From Prorocentrum cordatum (taxonomy: Eukaryota; Sar; Dinophyceae; Prorocentrales; Prorocentraceae): 45,000 nt of DNA. The number at the start of each line of letters is the position of its first letter. The first letter of the stretch is position 1. A program made the translations under genes and the position numbers. The notes beneath the pieces were generated by a model that was given only the letters and a program-made list of their open reading frames with translations, searched no databases and had not been told where the DNA came from. Below are positions 18,398-26,359 of this stretch, piece after piece. The stretch is taken from assembly GCA_963575745.1 (NCBI GenBank), contig CAUYUJ010001742.1, positions 12,501-57,500 on the forward strand, read 5' to 3'.

Positions 18398-18596
18398 GTA
18401 AGACTCGAGTACGCCAGGACTCGGGTGCGGCGACGTTTTTTTCTGACGAGCGCGCCCTGGATGTTGGCGGTCCAGGTTTCGTGGGGCGTGTTCAGCGGGA
18501 GCTCGCGTCAAATTTCAGATTGGGTCTCGTCATTTTCATGATGGCCCCGTCAGGCCAATTCGAGTCCCCCGAAAACCGAGTCTTACGTCTCCCCGA
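18388..18596 (+). mobile_element. Rep-R copy 1, TIR element with exact 5-bp TSD
   Basis: 209 bp. The left end TCGGGGAGACGTAAGACTCG is matched exactly by the inverse of the right end (CGAGTCTTACGTCTCCCCGA). Exact TSD CATGT (18383-18387 and 18597-18601). The left TIR carries GTAAGA, a good splice donor, just after gene A exon 7. Confidence 0.88.
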
Positions 18597-18611
18597 CATG
18601 TGCACAAACAA

Positions 18612-19470
18612 ACGTAACGTGTGTGCTTGTGTATGTGTGTGTCTCTGTGCCTCTGTTTCGTTTCTGTGTCTCTGCCTTTGACTCTGTCTCTGTGTCTCTG
18701 TCTCTGTGTCTCTGTCTGTGTGTGTGTGTGTCTGTGTCTGTGTCTGTGTGTGTGCGGTGTGTGTCGGTGTCTGTGTGTGTCTGTGTGTGCCTGCGCGTGT
18801 CTGTGCTTGTGTGTTTTTGTGTGTGTGTGTGTCTGTGTGTGGTCTTGTGTGTGTGTCTCTGTGTATGTGTCTGTGTGCGTCTGTCTGTGTATGTCTGTGT
18901 ATGTCTGTGTGTGTCCGTGTCTGTGTGTGTGTCTGTGCGTGCCTATGTCTGTGTGTGTCTGTTTCTGCGTGTGTGTCCGTGTGTCCGTGTGTGTGTGTGT
19001 GTGTGTCTGTGTGTGCGTCTGTGTGTGTGGGTGTCTGTGTGTGTGGGTGTCTGCGTGTGTGCGTGTCTCTGTGTCTCTGTGCCTGTGTCTTCTCTGTGTC
19101 TCTGCCTTTGCCTGTGTCTCTGTCTCTGTCTCTGTGTGTGTGAGAGTGTGTGTCTGTGTGTGCTTGTCTGTGTGTGTGTCTGTGTGTGTCAGTGTGTGTG
19201 TGTGTCTGTGTGTGTGGTTGTGTGCGTGTGTGTCTGTGTGTGTGTGTCGTTCTGTGTGTGTGCTTGTGAGTGTGTGTGTCAGTGTGTGTGTCTGTGTGTG
19301 TCTGTGTGTATGTGCATGTGTGTGTGTGTCTGTGTGTGTGGCTGTGTGCCTGTGTGTGTTTGTGTGTGTGTCTCTGTTTGTGTGTCTCTTGTTGTGTATC
19401 TCTGTTTGTGTGTCTATGTATGTGTGTCTGCGTGTTTGTGTGTGCGTGTGTGTGTGTGTGTGTGTGTTCG
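18612..19470 (+). repeat. TG-rich satellite (TGTGTCTG variants)
   Basis: About 860 bp built of TG, TCTG and TGTGTC units, with short variants CTCTGCC and GCGTGT. All long Cys/Val/Ser (plus) and His/Thr (minus) frames here are artefacts. Confidence 0.92.
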
Positions 19471-20289
19471 TTTGCTCCGTAACTGCAGGCGGGAACACCG
19501 TAATTACCCGCACTTCAACTCGAGTCAGCCGCGCGCCGCGCAAGCAATGCCGGCGGCGGTGGCCGAGGGGGCGGTCCGTTGGAGAGCCACGGTCAATTGT
19601 GCAGCCACCCAACACCGACGCACACACACACACACACGACAGCACACGGCTCTAAAGACCCATCCGTCAAGGACCAGCCCCTTCCAAGCCCTGGTGGCAC
19701 CGAACGTTGCCAAAGACGCGCGTCGCATCACATGAGCACGTCCTCCCAGCGCCGACGCTGCGGTGATTCTGGCGAGCAGCCAGCGCGCAACAAGCCCACC
19801 ATCCAGACACCATGCATCGGCCGACGAGGAGGCGGAAGGAGAAGCCACGCACCAGCAACGGGCGGCGGCTTCCGAGCAACATAACAGACGGCGAAGTCCC
19901 AGGAGGCCCTCCACAGCACCATCGCCATCCCACAAGAGCCTCAAACCACGCCGCAGTGGCTCGGGGCCGCGCCAGGGCAGAGAGAGCAGTGATAACACGT
20001 GTCAGTACATTACCAGGAGAAGACACCACAGCGATTCAGAATGGAAGCGGCTCATTTCCGACCACGAATTGCCGCGGACACAACGGCACAACACGACACA
20101 CCACAGCACGATCTACAGAAGAGCTGCGCGTGTGCGCACAGTTGCGCGTGTGCGTGTGCGCATGGCGAGCACAGCACAGCACATCACAGCACAGCACACC
20201 ACGGCACACGCCCGTTGACGTGTGCGCGTGTGTGTGAGTGCGCGGGTGCGTGGGTGTGCAGGTGCGTGGGTGCGTGGTGTCATAACTTG
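19471..20289 (+). other. No gene seen; ACAC/GCACA-rich patches
   Basis: Contains CACACAC runs (19620-19640), GCACAGCACA-type repeats (20100-20215) and GTGCGTGG repeats (20220-20280). The rest is unique-looking without splice-bounded frames. It separates the TG satellite from the truncated 3' side of LINE-2. Confidence 0.4.
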
Positions 20290-20329
20290 CGCTCCACTGC
20301 TGCATCTGCGGCCACTGCTCCCCAACGAC

Positions 20330-21459
20330 TGTGCTGCGGAGGTGGTAAGCACAGCAGGGTAAGCAGCCTGCACGGCATCCAATGGACCGAACAGAATGAC
20401 ATGCAACATGCAGGTGGTAAACGTGCAGCCTGCCACAATAGTTTGCTCGACACTGAGCAGAGAACCAACATCGCCACCAACATCGACGACGCGCGGCGCA
20501 CGACAAACGTGCACCAGGAGATACACTTGCCACATCGGAAACCCCATCGCCGCCGCAGCGGCGACGAGGTGATGACGCTGCACCAACTCGGACGCCTTTT
20601 GAAGATCAGGAAGCAGAGTGGCACAGGCCCTGCTCTTATAAGTGGATTGACTGGGCCAGGCCGCTTGAATCCAAACGCACTTCCCCGAGGACTAACCATG
20701 GGCGCTCCAGGAGAAGGATCTGAAATTGTCGGCCTGCCTTTTCCTAATGAGAGGACGTCTCAAGCGACCCTGCAGCCAGGCCAACGCATGCAAGAGCCCG
20801 AGGGATCGCACCCCTCCCGAACGCTTAAGACTGAACACGATACGATTCCACATGCAGGGCCACCCTCGCCAGCGCTCGACGCGGCGCACGATGTCACAAA
20901 GGGCCTCAAGCACAGCAGGCGGCAGCAGCAGCAAAGAGCGCGGGGCGATCTGGTCGAACCTCGTGCCCGAAGAAAGCTTAAAGCTTCTGAGCGCCCTCAC
21001 AAGCTCGGCCGCCGCGGGCCTAGGAGGAGGGTCTCCAAGCTCAGGCCGCTGGAGAGGTTCGCGCCCCAAACCGACCTGCCACCACTTCTTCCATTCAGCC
21101 TCGAGAGCATCGATCGGCTCGAGCGAAGTACAGGGGCGGAGGGCGCCGCGACAGAGGGCGGCGGGCTGCCGCGGGGCGGGGAAGGGCGAGAACGTGCGAC
21201 GGCCCGACATCCCCCCACACGAGTGAGGGTCAACCCACTTCCCCCACGCGCGCTCCTTGGCCCGAGCCCAGAGATGACGCTGTCGCGCAGCCTCCTGGCT
21301 CGCGAAGTCGGCGAGACACCACTTCGCCGACGCCACCAGCAAGAAGCACGCCTGACGCAACATCGCCGACCACGCGGGCGACGAGCGCCGGGCAAACGAT
21401 GAGAACAAGAAAGCCGCCGCGCTGCGGCCACAAGCTGCAACCTGCGGGCCGGGCCCCAT
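20330..21459 (-). pseudogene. LINE-2 reverse transcriptase remnant
   Basis: The minus-strand frame from 21459 contains, in order, a WKKWW block, a Leu-rich helix, SFKLSSGTRFDQIAPRSLLL, ERWRGWPCMWNRIVFSLKRS and GGVRSLGLLHALAW, which match the fingers and first palm motifs of dinoflagellate-type LINE RTs (usual forms TGxGxDxxxPR, WPxxV and KxxGGxRPIGL). After a frameshift near 20690 the palm resumes in another frame at about 20610-20330 (LQKASELVQRHHLVAAAAAMG, shortened here to its core HHLVAAAAAMGFP, then EQTIVAGCTF and IGPLD-like LFGPLD). The expected Asp-Asp catalytic box should follow but does not; sequence similarity ends there. The fragment is therefore dead. RNase H, if once present, is absent. 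Confidence 0.65.
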
Positions 21460-21571
21460 GCTGGCCCCCTACTGAAGTCGCCACCAACGCGCCCGAGGGG
21501 AAAGTTTGGGCAACCTCGGTGGGGCAGGGGCAGAAGGAGTTTTCCACCTGACCTGGAGAGGCTTAACTCAA

Positions 21572-21748
21572 GGGCATAAAAAACGCCCCTACCCTGGTTT
21601 ACGAGGCGCTGTGCGCTGAAACTCCTGTGGGCTGACAGGGTAAACCCTGCGTGATGTGCCGCGTCCTGGTGGCTCTAGGCTTTGGGGGTTCCCAGGAGGA
21701 TTACAGACCAAGCACTTGTAACCCAGGGTAGGGTCGTTTTTTCATCCC
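21572..21748 (+). mobile_element. Rep-G copy 1, TIR element nested in LINE-2
   Basis: 177 bp. The left end GGGCATAAAAAACGCCCCTA mirrors the right end TAGGGTCGTTTTTTCATCCC, and the TIR continues inward (TACCCTGGTTTACGAGG against CTTGTAACCCAGGGTA). Flanked by TCAA on both sides (21568-21571 and 21749-21752), a possible 4-bp TSD. A second copy lies at 38831-39014. Confidence 0.7.
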
Positions 21749-21998
21749 TCAATTAACCCGGCACCAATTTGGCACAACGCGCCACAGAAATCTGAAACAG
21801 GCAAAGCCATTGAGCCCCCACTTGCCCCCACTTGCCCTGGGCCAGAAGCGCGGGGTCCGCGCAAACCTGCCCGACGAAGGCCCAAGGATCAGTAACGGGG
21901 GGGGTCCGAGACAGGCACTGGGAAGCTCCGTGGGGGACCTCTTGGGAACCCGAATGTACCTCACCTGGCACGGCGGCTCGATAGACGGAATGACTCAT
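21749..21998 (-). other. Unrecognised part of LINE-2
   Basis: Lies between the endonuclease fragment and rep-G. Stops in all frames; presumably decayed LINE-2 sequence. Confidence 0.3.
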
Positions 21999-23592
21999 CT
22001 AACAGGGAGGTGGGGGAGAGATGGGCACATCATTGATAAGTTCAGCCCTGGCCAGACCTGCGATCTGGCGCGAGGCGACAAAGAAGTCGATGCAGCGCAT
22101 GGCTGGCCTGCACGCGCGAGACCCCGGAACAAAAATGGCATCGCTGTGAAGGGCCTCCGCGAGGCAGGCGCCGAGGCTGGCCTGGCCTCCGACGCCGGGC
22201 GCGGTATAGAAGACCGCGGCCTGCCCGACCTGGGTCGACGTGCTCGACCCAGCAGCAGCAGCCGAAGCGGCAGGAGCAGACGGAGCGTTGCACACGACGC
22301 GAAGATCGGGACAAAATCGGATCGGGATAACTCGAAATCTCTGAGAATCGGCGGGTTTGGAGGATGTATTGGGCGCCGCGGCCGCTCCAGAGCGTTCCGG
22401 AACGCTCTGAGAGCGCTCCGGAACGCTCTGGAGCGATATATCCCGATCCTAGCCCTGTTTTAGTGTTGCACTTGTGCAAGCCTGAACTTTTTTTCTGGGC
22501 GGCATCACGCAGGCAAGCGAGGACGTTGTCACGCCGTTTCCTCGAGAGCCCCTTGGGCGAGAGGAACGCGCCCCGACCTTCATCCAGGGGGAGCCGCTCA
22601 AGGAAAGAGGCGAACTGCTTGGCCACTCGCTGGCCGCCAACTGCCCCCCCTGCTGAAGTGCTGCTCCCCCCCCCCCCCCCCGCGTTAGGCACAAGGGTGG
22701 CAGGCGCAGCGCCGGCGGCAAAGGGCGAAGCCGCCGACCCGACGCCATCTCCTCCAAAGATGGCCTCGGCGGCATCCTCGACAGTTAGCGGCCTCGGCTC
22801 AGGTGCATCAGCCACGCGGTCGCCGTCATCCTCGCTCTCGTCGTCGTCGCTGTCATCCCCGTCCAGGGAGGCGGGCTGCTTCAGCATGCCGCCACGAGTG
22901 GCCATGGGAGAGCGCCGCGAGGCTGCCAGAGCCGCGTCCCAGGATTCGAACTGCAACAGCAGGGCAAAGCCAGGATCATCAGGAGATCCCTCAGCGCCGC
23001 CTCCACGCTTGCAGCGCCCACGAGTAGATCCACCACTGACCCCAGCCCATGCAGCCGTGGCCTTGGTCGCGCAGACGCGCTCGTGCTCCTGCAATTGCTC
23101 GAGCTTGGCCTTGTGTGCGACAAGCTCCATGAACTTATCTTGGACAAGCTTCTCGAGCTTGCCAACCTTCTGATCCACCTGCAAGACATCGCGCTCGGGC
23201 TTATCATAGGCCACCTGGGCATGTTTGGCAAGCGCCTTGGGGTCACCTGCAGCAAGCGCCCGCTGAGCCAAAACTCGCGCGCGCTGACTCGGACCCAATA
23301 GCGTCTTGGAGGCCTCAAAATCGTCATTGGACATCTCGACAAAAACTGCAAGCTGAGTGGCATCGAGCAACTTGGGCTTGGCTTCGGGCTCCTTGGACCG
23401 CGGCGGCCCGTTGGCCCAAGCTCCTTGAGCAGGCTGCACGGGAGGAGAGCCAGGCACATTAGGACGCTCAGCACCACACTTGTAGCAGTGTTTCTTGAAC
23501 GAGAAATTGGTCTTGAATCCGGATTTCTTCCGCGGGCAGCACCAGACATCGCCGCGACTGAGATTGCCCATGGACTGCTGGAACAAATGCAT
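21999..23592 (-). pseudogene. LINE-2 ORF1-like and endonuclease-like frame, split by rep-H
   Basis: The first ATG after the spliced leader is at 23592. About 20 residues on is a degenerate RanBP2-like finger (WCCP, then NFSFKKHCYKCGAERP). A charged helical or coiled-coil segment follows (VGKLEKLVQDKFMELVAHKA), then a long Ala/Gly/Ser/Asp-rich linker. At 22465 the frame runs into rep-H. Removing rep-H and one copy of its 7-bp duplication rejoins the frame to 22286-21999, which ends in RCIDFFVASRQIAGLARAEL, resembling the last strands of AP-type endonucleases (IDYFxVS motif). So ORF1-like and endonuclease parts were one frame before the 178-bp addition. Family assignment of the endonuclease fragment is tentative. 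Confidence 0.6.
22294..22464 (+). mobile_element. Rep-H copy 1, nested in LINE-2, 7-bp TSD
   Basis: 171 bp flanked by GTTGCAC on both sides (22287-22293 and 22465-22471). Subterminal inverted GGATCGGGATA / TATCCCGATCC and an internal palindrome around GAGCGTTCCGGAACGCTC. Related copies at 37163-37278 and 8450-8540 lie in the opposite orientation, which makes this copy sense with respect to LINE-2. Confidence 0.75.
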
Positions 23593-23695
23593 TGTGCTCC
23601 GCCAGGAGCTCACAAAATGCCGGAACCTCGTCTGACCTGGCAGAGAGGAGTCGAGGACTGGGGGCCGCAAATCCCCCTCGCCAGTAAGGTCAGGT

Positions 23696-23738
23696 CCTGA
23701 GCAAAAACGCTACGGATTTGAGCCAAAATGGCTACGGA
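23696..23738 (-). other. Tandem dinoflagellate spliced leader (relict DinoSL)
   Basis: On the minus strand, 23738-23718 reads TCCGTAGCCATTTTGGCTCA plus A, the conserved DinoSL apart from its last base. Exactly 22 nt later (23715) a decayed copy, CCGTAGCGTTTTTGCTCAGG, follows. DinoSL is trans-spliced onto dinoflagellate nuclear mRNAs; genomic tandem copies are known marks of mRNA that was reverse transcribed and reinserted. Here they define the 5' end of LINE-2. Confidence 0.93.
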
Positions 23739-24000
23739 TCCTCCTCCTCCTCCTCCTCCTCCTCCTCCTCATCCTCCTCCTCCTCCTCCTCCTCCTCCTC
23801 CTCCTCCTTCCTCCTCCTCCTCCTCCTCCTCCTCCTCCTCCTCCTCCTCCTCCTCCCTCCTCCCCCACTCCCCCTCCCCACATATCCTCCTCCTCCTCTT
23901 TTCCTCCTCTTCCTCCTCCTCCTCCTCCTCCTCCTCCTCCTCCTCCTCCTCCTCCTCCTCTCCTCCTCCTCCTCCTCCTCCTCCTCCTCCTCCTCCTCCT
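23739..24000 (+). repeat. CTC microsatellite
   Basis: About 260 bp of CTC units with a short break at 23865-23890. It starts directly at the 5' end of LINE-2. Confidence 0.9.
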
Positions 24001-24007
24001 ATGAGGA

Positions 24008-24160
24008 GCAAGAAGAGCCCCGCCGTGCGGGCGGCCAAGTCGCCCGCCCTGGGCAGCGCCGACCCCCCGCCCATAGACCTGCCGCCCGCGCTCACGGCGA
24101 TCCCAGACCGGGGCCCGTGCCCGTCTCCCAGCGACGAGGCCGGCGGGGAGGAGCAGTCAG
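24008..24160 (+). CDS. Exon candidate between CTC and GAG tracts
   Basis: A GC3-biased open frame follows an acceptor-like CCTATGAG at the end of the CTC tract. It encodes a disordered Ala/Pro/Ser segment (KKSPAVRAAKSPALGSADPP, then ALTAIPDRGPCPSPSDEAGG). The downstream boundary is unclear; CAG at 24154-24156 is duplicated after the GAG tract. It could belong to gene A or gene B, or be an isolated exon. Confidence 0.4.
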
Positions 24161-24372
24161 CCAGGGGGATCCAACGGCGTGTGGAGGAGGAGGAGGAGGA
24201 GGAGGAGGAGGAGGAGGAGGAAGAGGAGGAGGAGGAGAGGAGGAGGAGAAGGAGCAGAAGGAGGAGGAGGAGGAGGAGGAGGAGGAGGAGGAAGAGCAGG
24301 AGGAGGAGGATGAGGACCTGGAGGCTGGCGGGGAGGGGCAGTCAGCCAGGGGGATGTCAACGGCGGTGGAAG
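24147..24372 (+). repeat. GAG microsatellite inside a 38-bp direct duplication
   Basis: The GAG tract (24184-24320) is flanked by near-identical segments: GGGGAGGAGCAGTCAGCCAG at 24147 and GGGGAGGGGCAGTCAGCCAG at 24334, each continuing GGGGAT...CAACGGCG. This suggests a local duplication around the purine tract. Confidence 0.7.
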
Positions 24373-24380
24373 AGTCTGTT

Positions 24381-24769
24381 CGGCGGCGAGCGAGGGGGGG
24401 AAGTGAGAATCGAAGACGAAAAATCGCCACAAACATCAGCGGATCCTTGGATTCGCGGGGGGTTCTTGGATCCGCGCTGGGGCCCCCTTTGCGGCGCCTC
24501 CGGCGCCTCCGCGCGCCAGGGAGAGGGGTCCGGCGCGGATCCAAGATATCCACGCGGAGCGCCAAAAGTTTGTGTATATGCCGTTTTTTTCTTCTTCAAA
24601 GGAGATCTCAGAAGCCGCTGGATTTCTGAGAAGCTCTCGCGCCTTCCGAGAAGTTTTCTGGGTTTGTGTTCGGGGAAGGACTTAGAGAATGTGTCGCCGA
24701 AAGCGCCAGAGGGTGTCCGAGTTTTCCGAGAGGGCCCGCCCCGTCTCTTTTCCCCCCGGGCTCGCCGCC
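24381..24769 (+). mobile_element. Rep-E copy 2, interrupted by rep-F copy 4
   Basis: Left end CGGCGGCGAGCGAGGGGGGG, right end CCCCCCGGGCTCGCCGCC. The right half carries the CTTCCGAGAAGTTTTC-type palindromes of the family. The extra length compared with about 210 bp in the other copies is due to rep-F. Confidence 0.65.
24410..24600. mobile_element. Rep-F copy 4, nested in rep-E
   Basis: Fold-back: CTTGGATCCGCGCTGGGGCC mirrors GGTCCGGCGCGGATCCAAG around a GGCGCCTCCGGCGCCTCC core. The right tail (GCGCCAAAAGTTTGTG, then a T-run and CTTCTTCAAAG) closely matches 43845-43875. Confidence 0.65.
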
Positions 24770-24799
24770 AAGCCTGGGTCTCCCGGGTGCGGGCCCGAG

Positions 24800-24960
24800 C
24801 GGATGGGGTCGAAGGATAGCTTCGCATTGACGATGCATCGACGATGCGGCTCGATGTGGAGCCAGAAGCTCTCCACGCCGATGGCGCCGATGCATCGCCG
24901 ACGTCGACGATGCATCGCCGACGCATTGGCGATGCGGCGCGATCCTCGTACACCACCTGC
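24800..24960 (+). repeat. CGATGCATCG motif cluster
   Basis: Several overlapping GATGCATCG / CGACGATGC palindromic words in 150 bp. Origin unknown. Positions 24961-25166 hold no recognised gene. Confidence 0.55.
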
Positions 24961-25166
24961 TCGGATCCCCATCCAGGAGGCCTGTCCAGAGACCGTCGCG
25001 CCGAAACGTTCTTCGAGATCAGGTGCCGCATCGGAGGGGGAAGTATTGCAGGCACGTGCACTCTCGAGGGGCCGCGCAGAGCTCTCGGATCGGCACGGCC
25101 GGAGACCCCTGGCGGAGGCGAACGATGTTTGCGCGGTGGTGTCTTCCTCGACAGTCGGACCTACGC

Positions 25167-25325
25167 TGAAGTCGGGCATGTCCCTCTACGGGAGGAGTAT
25201 TCAAGAGTAGTCCAAAAACAGTTGGTGACGACGTTTCGTGCTCTTTTTGCTTGCTAGTTTGATTATGTTTGACTGTTTGCGTTTCTCGTTTCAGATCCGC
25301 CTGTAGGAGGACACGCCCGACCTAA
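25167..25325 (+). mobile_element. Rep-A copy 6
   Basis: 159 bp; left end TGAAGTCGGGCATGTCCC, right end GGACACGCCCGACCTAA. No convincing TSD (ACCTACGC against ACGCAGGC). Confidence 0.75.
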
Positions 25326-25480
25326 ACGCAGGCCAGAAGAACGCCCCTCGAGAACACGAGACCCTCCGTCGGCCAAAACAGATGGAACATCCAAGGGCAC
25401 TCTCTCCCCCAGGATGCACGAGAGCACCCCACAAGCACGAGGAACGTTAGGGTGCCTCTCCCCGAAGCGACCTCGATCGA
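25326..25480 (-). repeat. Rep-K copy 3 (inverted)
   Basis: The reverse complement contains GGCCGACGGAGGGTCTCGTG, TTCTCGAGGGGCGTTCTTC and GGTCGCTTCGGGGAGAGGC, matching 9335-9425. It is the one clearly opposite-oriented copy outside rep-H. Confidence 0.5.
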
Positions 25481-25605
25481 GGAGGAGGAGGAGGAGGAGG
25501 AGGAGGAGGAGGAAGAAAAAAAACAAGGATTAGGAACACCACGAGGAGGAGGGGAAAAACGAGGAGGAGGAGGAGGAAGAGCAGGAGGAGGAGGAAGAAG
25601 TGGAG
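25478..25605 (+). repeat. GAG microsatellite
   Basis: GAGGAG units with an A-run (AAGAAAAAAAAC) and GGAGGAGGGGAAA variants. Confidence 0.85.
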
Positions 25606-26149
25606 GATGCCTCGATCCAACTGTAGACAACGGCCCGCAGTCGCCGTGCTTCGCCTCGGGGGGCCTGGGCCCCCCCCCCCCCCCCCCATCCCGTCCAGGA
25701 GAGCTGCGTGGTCTGTTGTCTCCGTCGGGGGCCGCTTCCAGGTCGATGCATGCCCCCCCCCCCTTCTTGCTAGTCCCTCCCTTCCCCTCCTCCTCCTCCT
25801 CCTGCGGCACTGCGGGCAAAGCGGTTCTTGTCCGCCGCAGCCCGCGCCGCGCGCGCGCCCGATCGCGCGGCGCGACGCACGACCCCCTGCCTCTGAGATC
25901 CTCTGGAGGGGCCTCAGGAGGGGGCCTCAAAACGCCTCTGGAAACCTGGCCCGCAGACGGGGGAGAGAGGAGCCACAGGGCCTGGGAGGGACCTCAAGGG
26001 CCTAGGAGGAGAGGAAAGCGGAGCCAGGGTCCAGGCGCTGGGGCGGGCCTAGGTTTGTACTGGGCCCGCCACCCCCCGACCACCACCTCCATAGTGGAGT
26101 ACGTACTCCTCCTCGCTCGAAAGACGCGGAGGTGGTGGTAGTGGGGGGG
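25606..26149 (+). other. No gene supported; poly-C run
   Basis: Includes a run of about 17 C at 25671-25687. Short GC-rich frames only. Confidence 0.3.
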
Positions 26150-26164
26150 GCAAGTGTATTGTAG

Positions 26165-26246
26165 GGTTGTGGGCCCCCACCCCTCAACAGGAGAGAAACA
26201 AAGCCTGCATGGGCGCGAGAAAGGAACGGAGGGGGGGCCCACAACC
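26165..26246 (-). other. Hairpin at the 3' side of LINE-1
   Basis: GGTTGTGGGCCCCC (26165-26178) pairs perfectly with GGGGGCCCACAACC (26233-26246) across a 54-nt loop, 114 bp downstream of the LINE-1 ORF2 stop and next to a 14-15 nt homopolymer G run (C on the LINE strand). It could be the 3' end structure recognised by the RT, or simply a fold-back. Confidence 0.5.
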
Positions 26247-26359
26247 TACTAGGGGGGGGGGGGGGCGCCCCGCGGGCCCAGGTGTCAGAGGATGAAGGTG
26301 GTCTCTTCCCCTCTCGCGGCCGCCAGCGCCCCCAGGTCCGTTCCTGGGGGCCGGCACGC

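Larger units (their letters stand above)
20290..23738 (-). mobile_element. LINE-2: decayed non-LTR retrotransposon, 5' end marked by tandem DinoSL
   Basis: Read on the minus strand from 23738 down: tandem spliced leader, an ORF1-like part with a degenerate Cys/His finger and a coiled coil, an endonuclease-like fragment, then an RT palm fragment that stops before its catalytic Asp-Asp box. Two younger elements are nested: rep-H at 22294-22464 and rep-G at 21572-21748. Frameshifts and the missing RT active site mean it cannot be autonomous. It lies antisense to the host exons. Confidence 0.75.

Noticed and set aside
18536-19735. Overlapping long Cys/Val-rich (plus) and His/Thr-rich (minus) frames
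   Set aside because: All produced by the TG-rich satellite, which lacks stops in several frames at once.
21749-21998. A separate small gene on the minus strand
   Set aside because: It lies inside LINE-2 and shows no ATG-bounded conserved protein; probably decayed element sequence.
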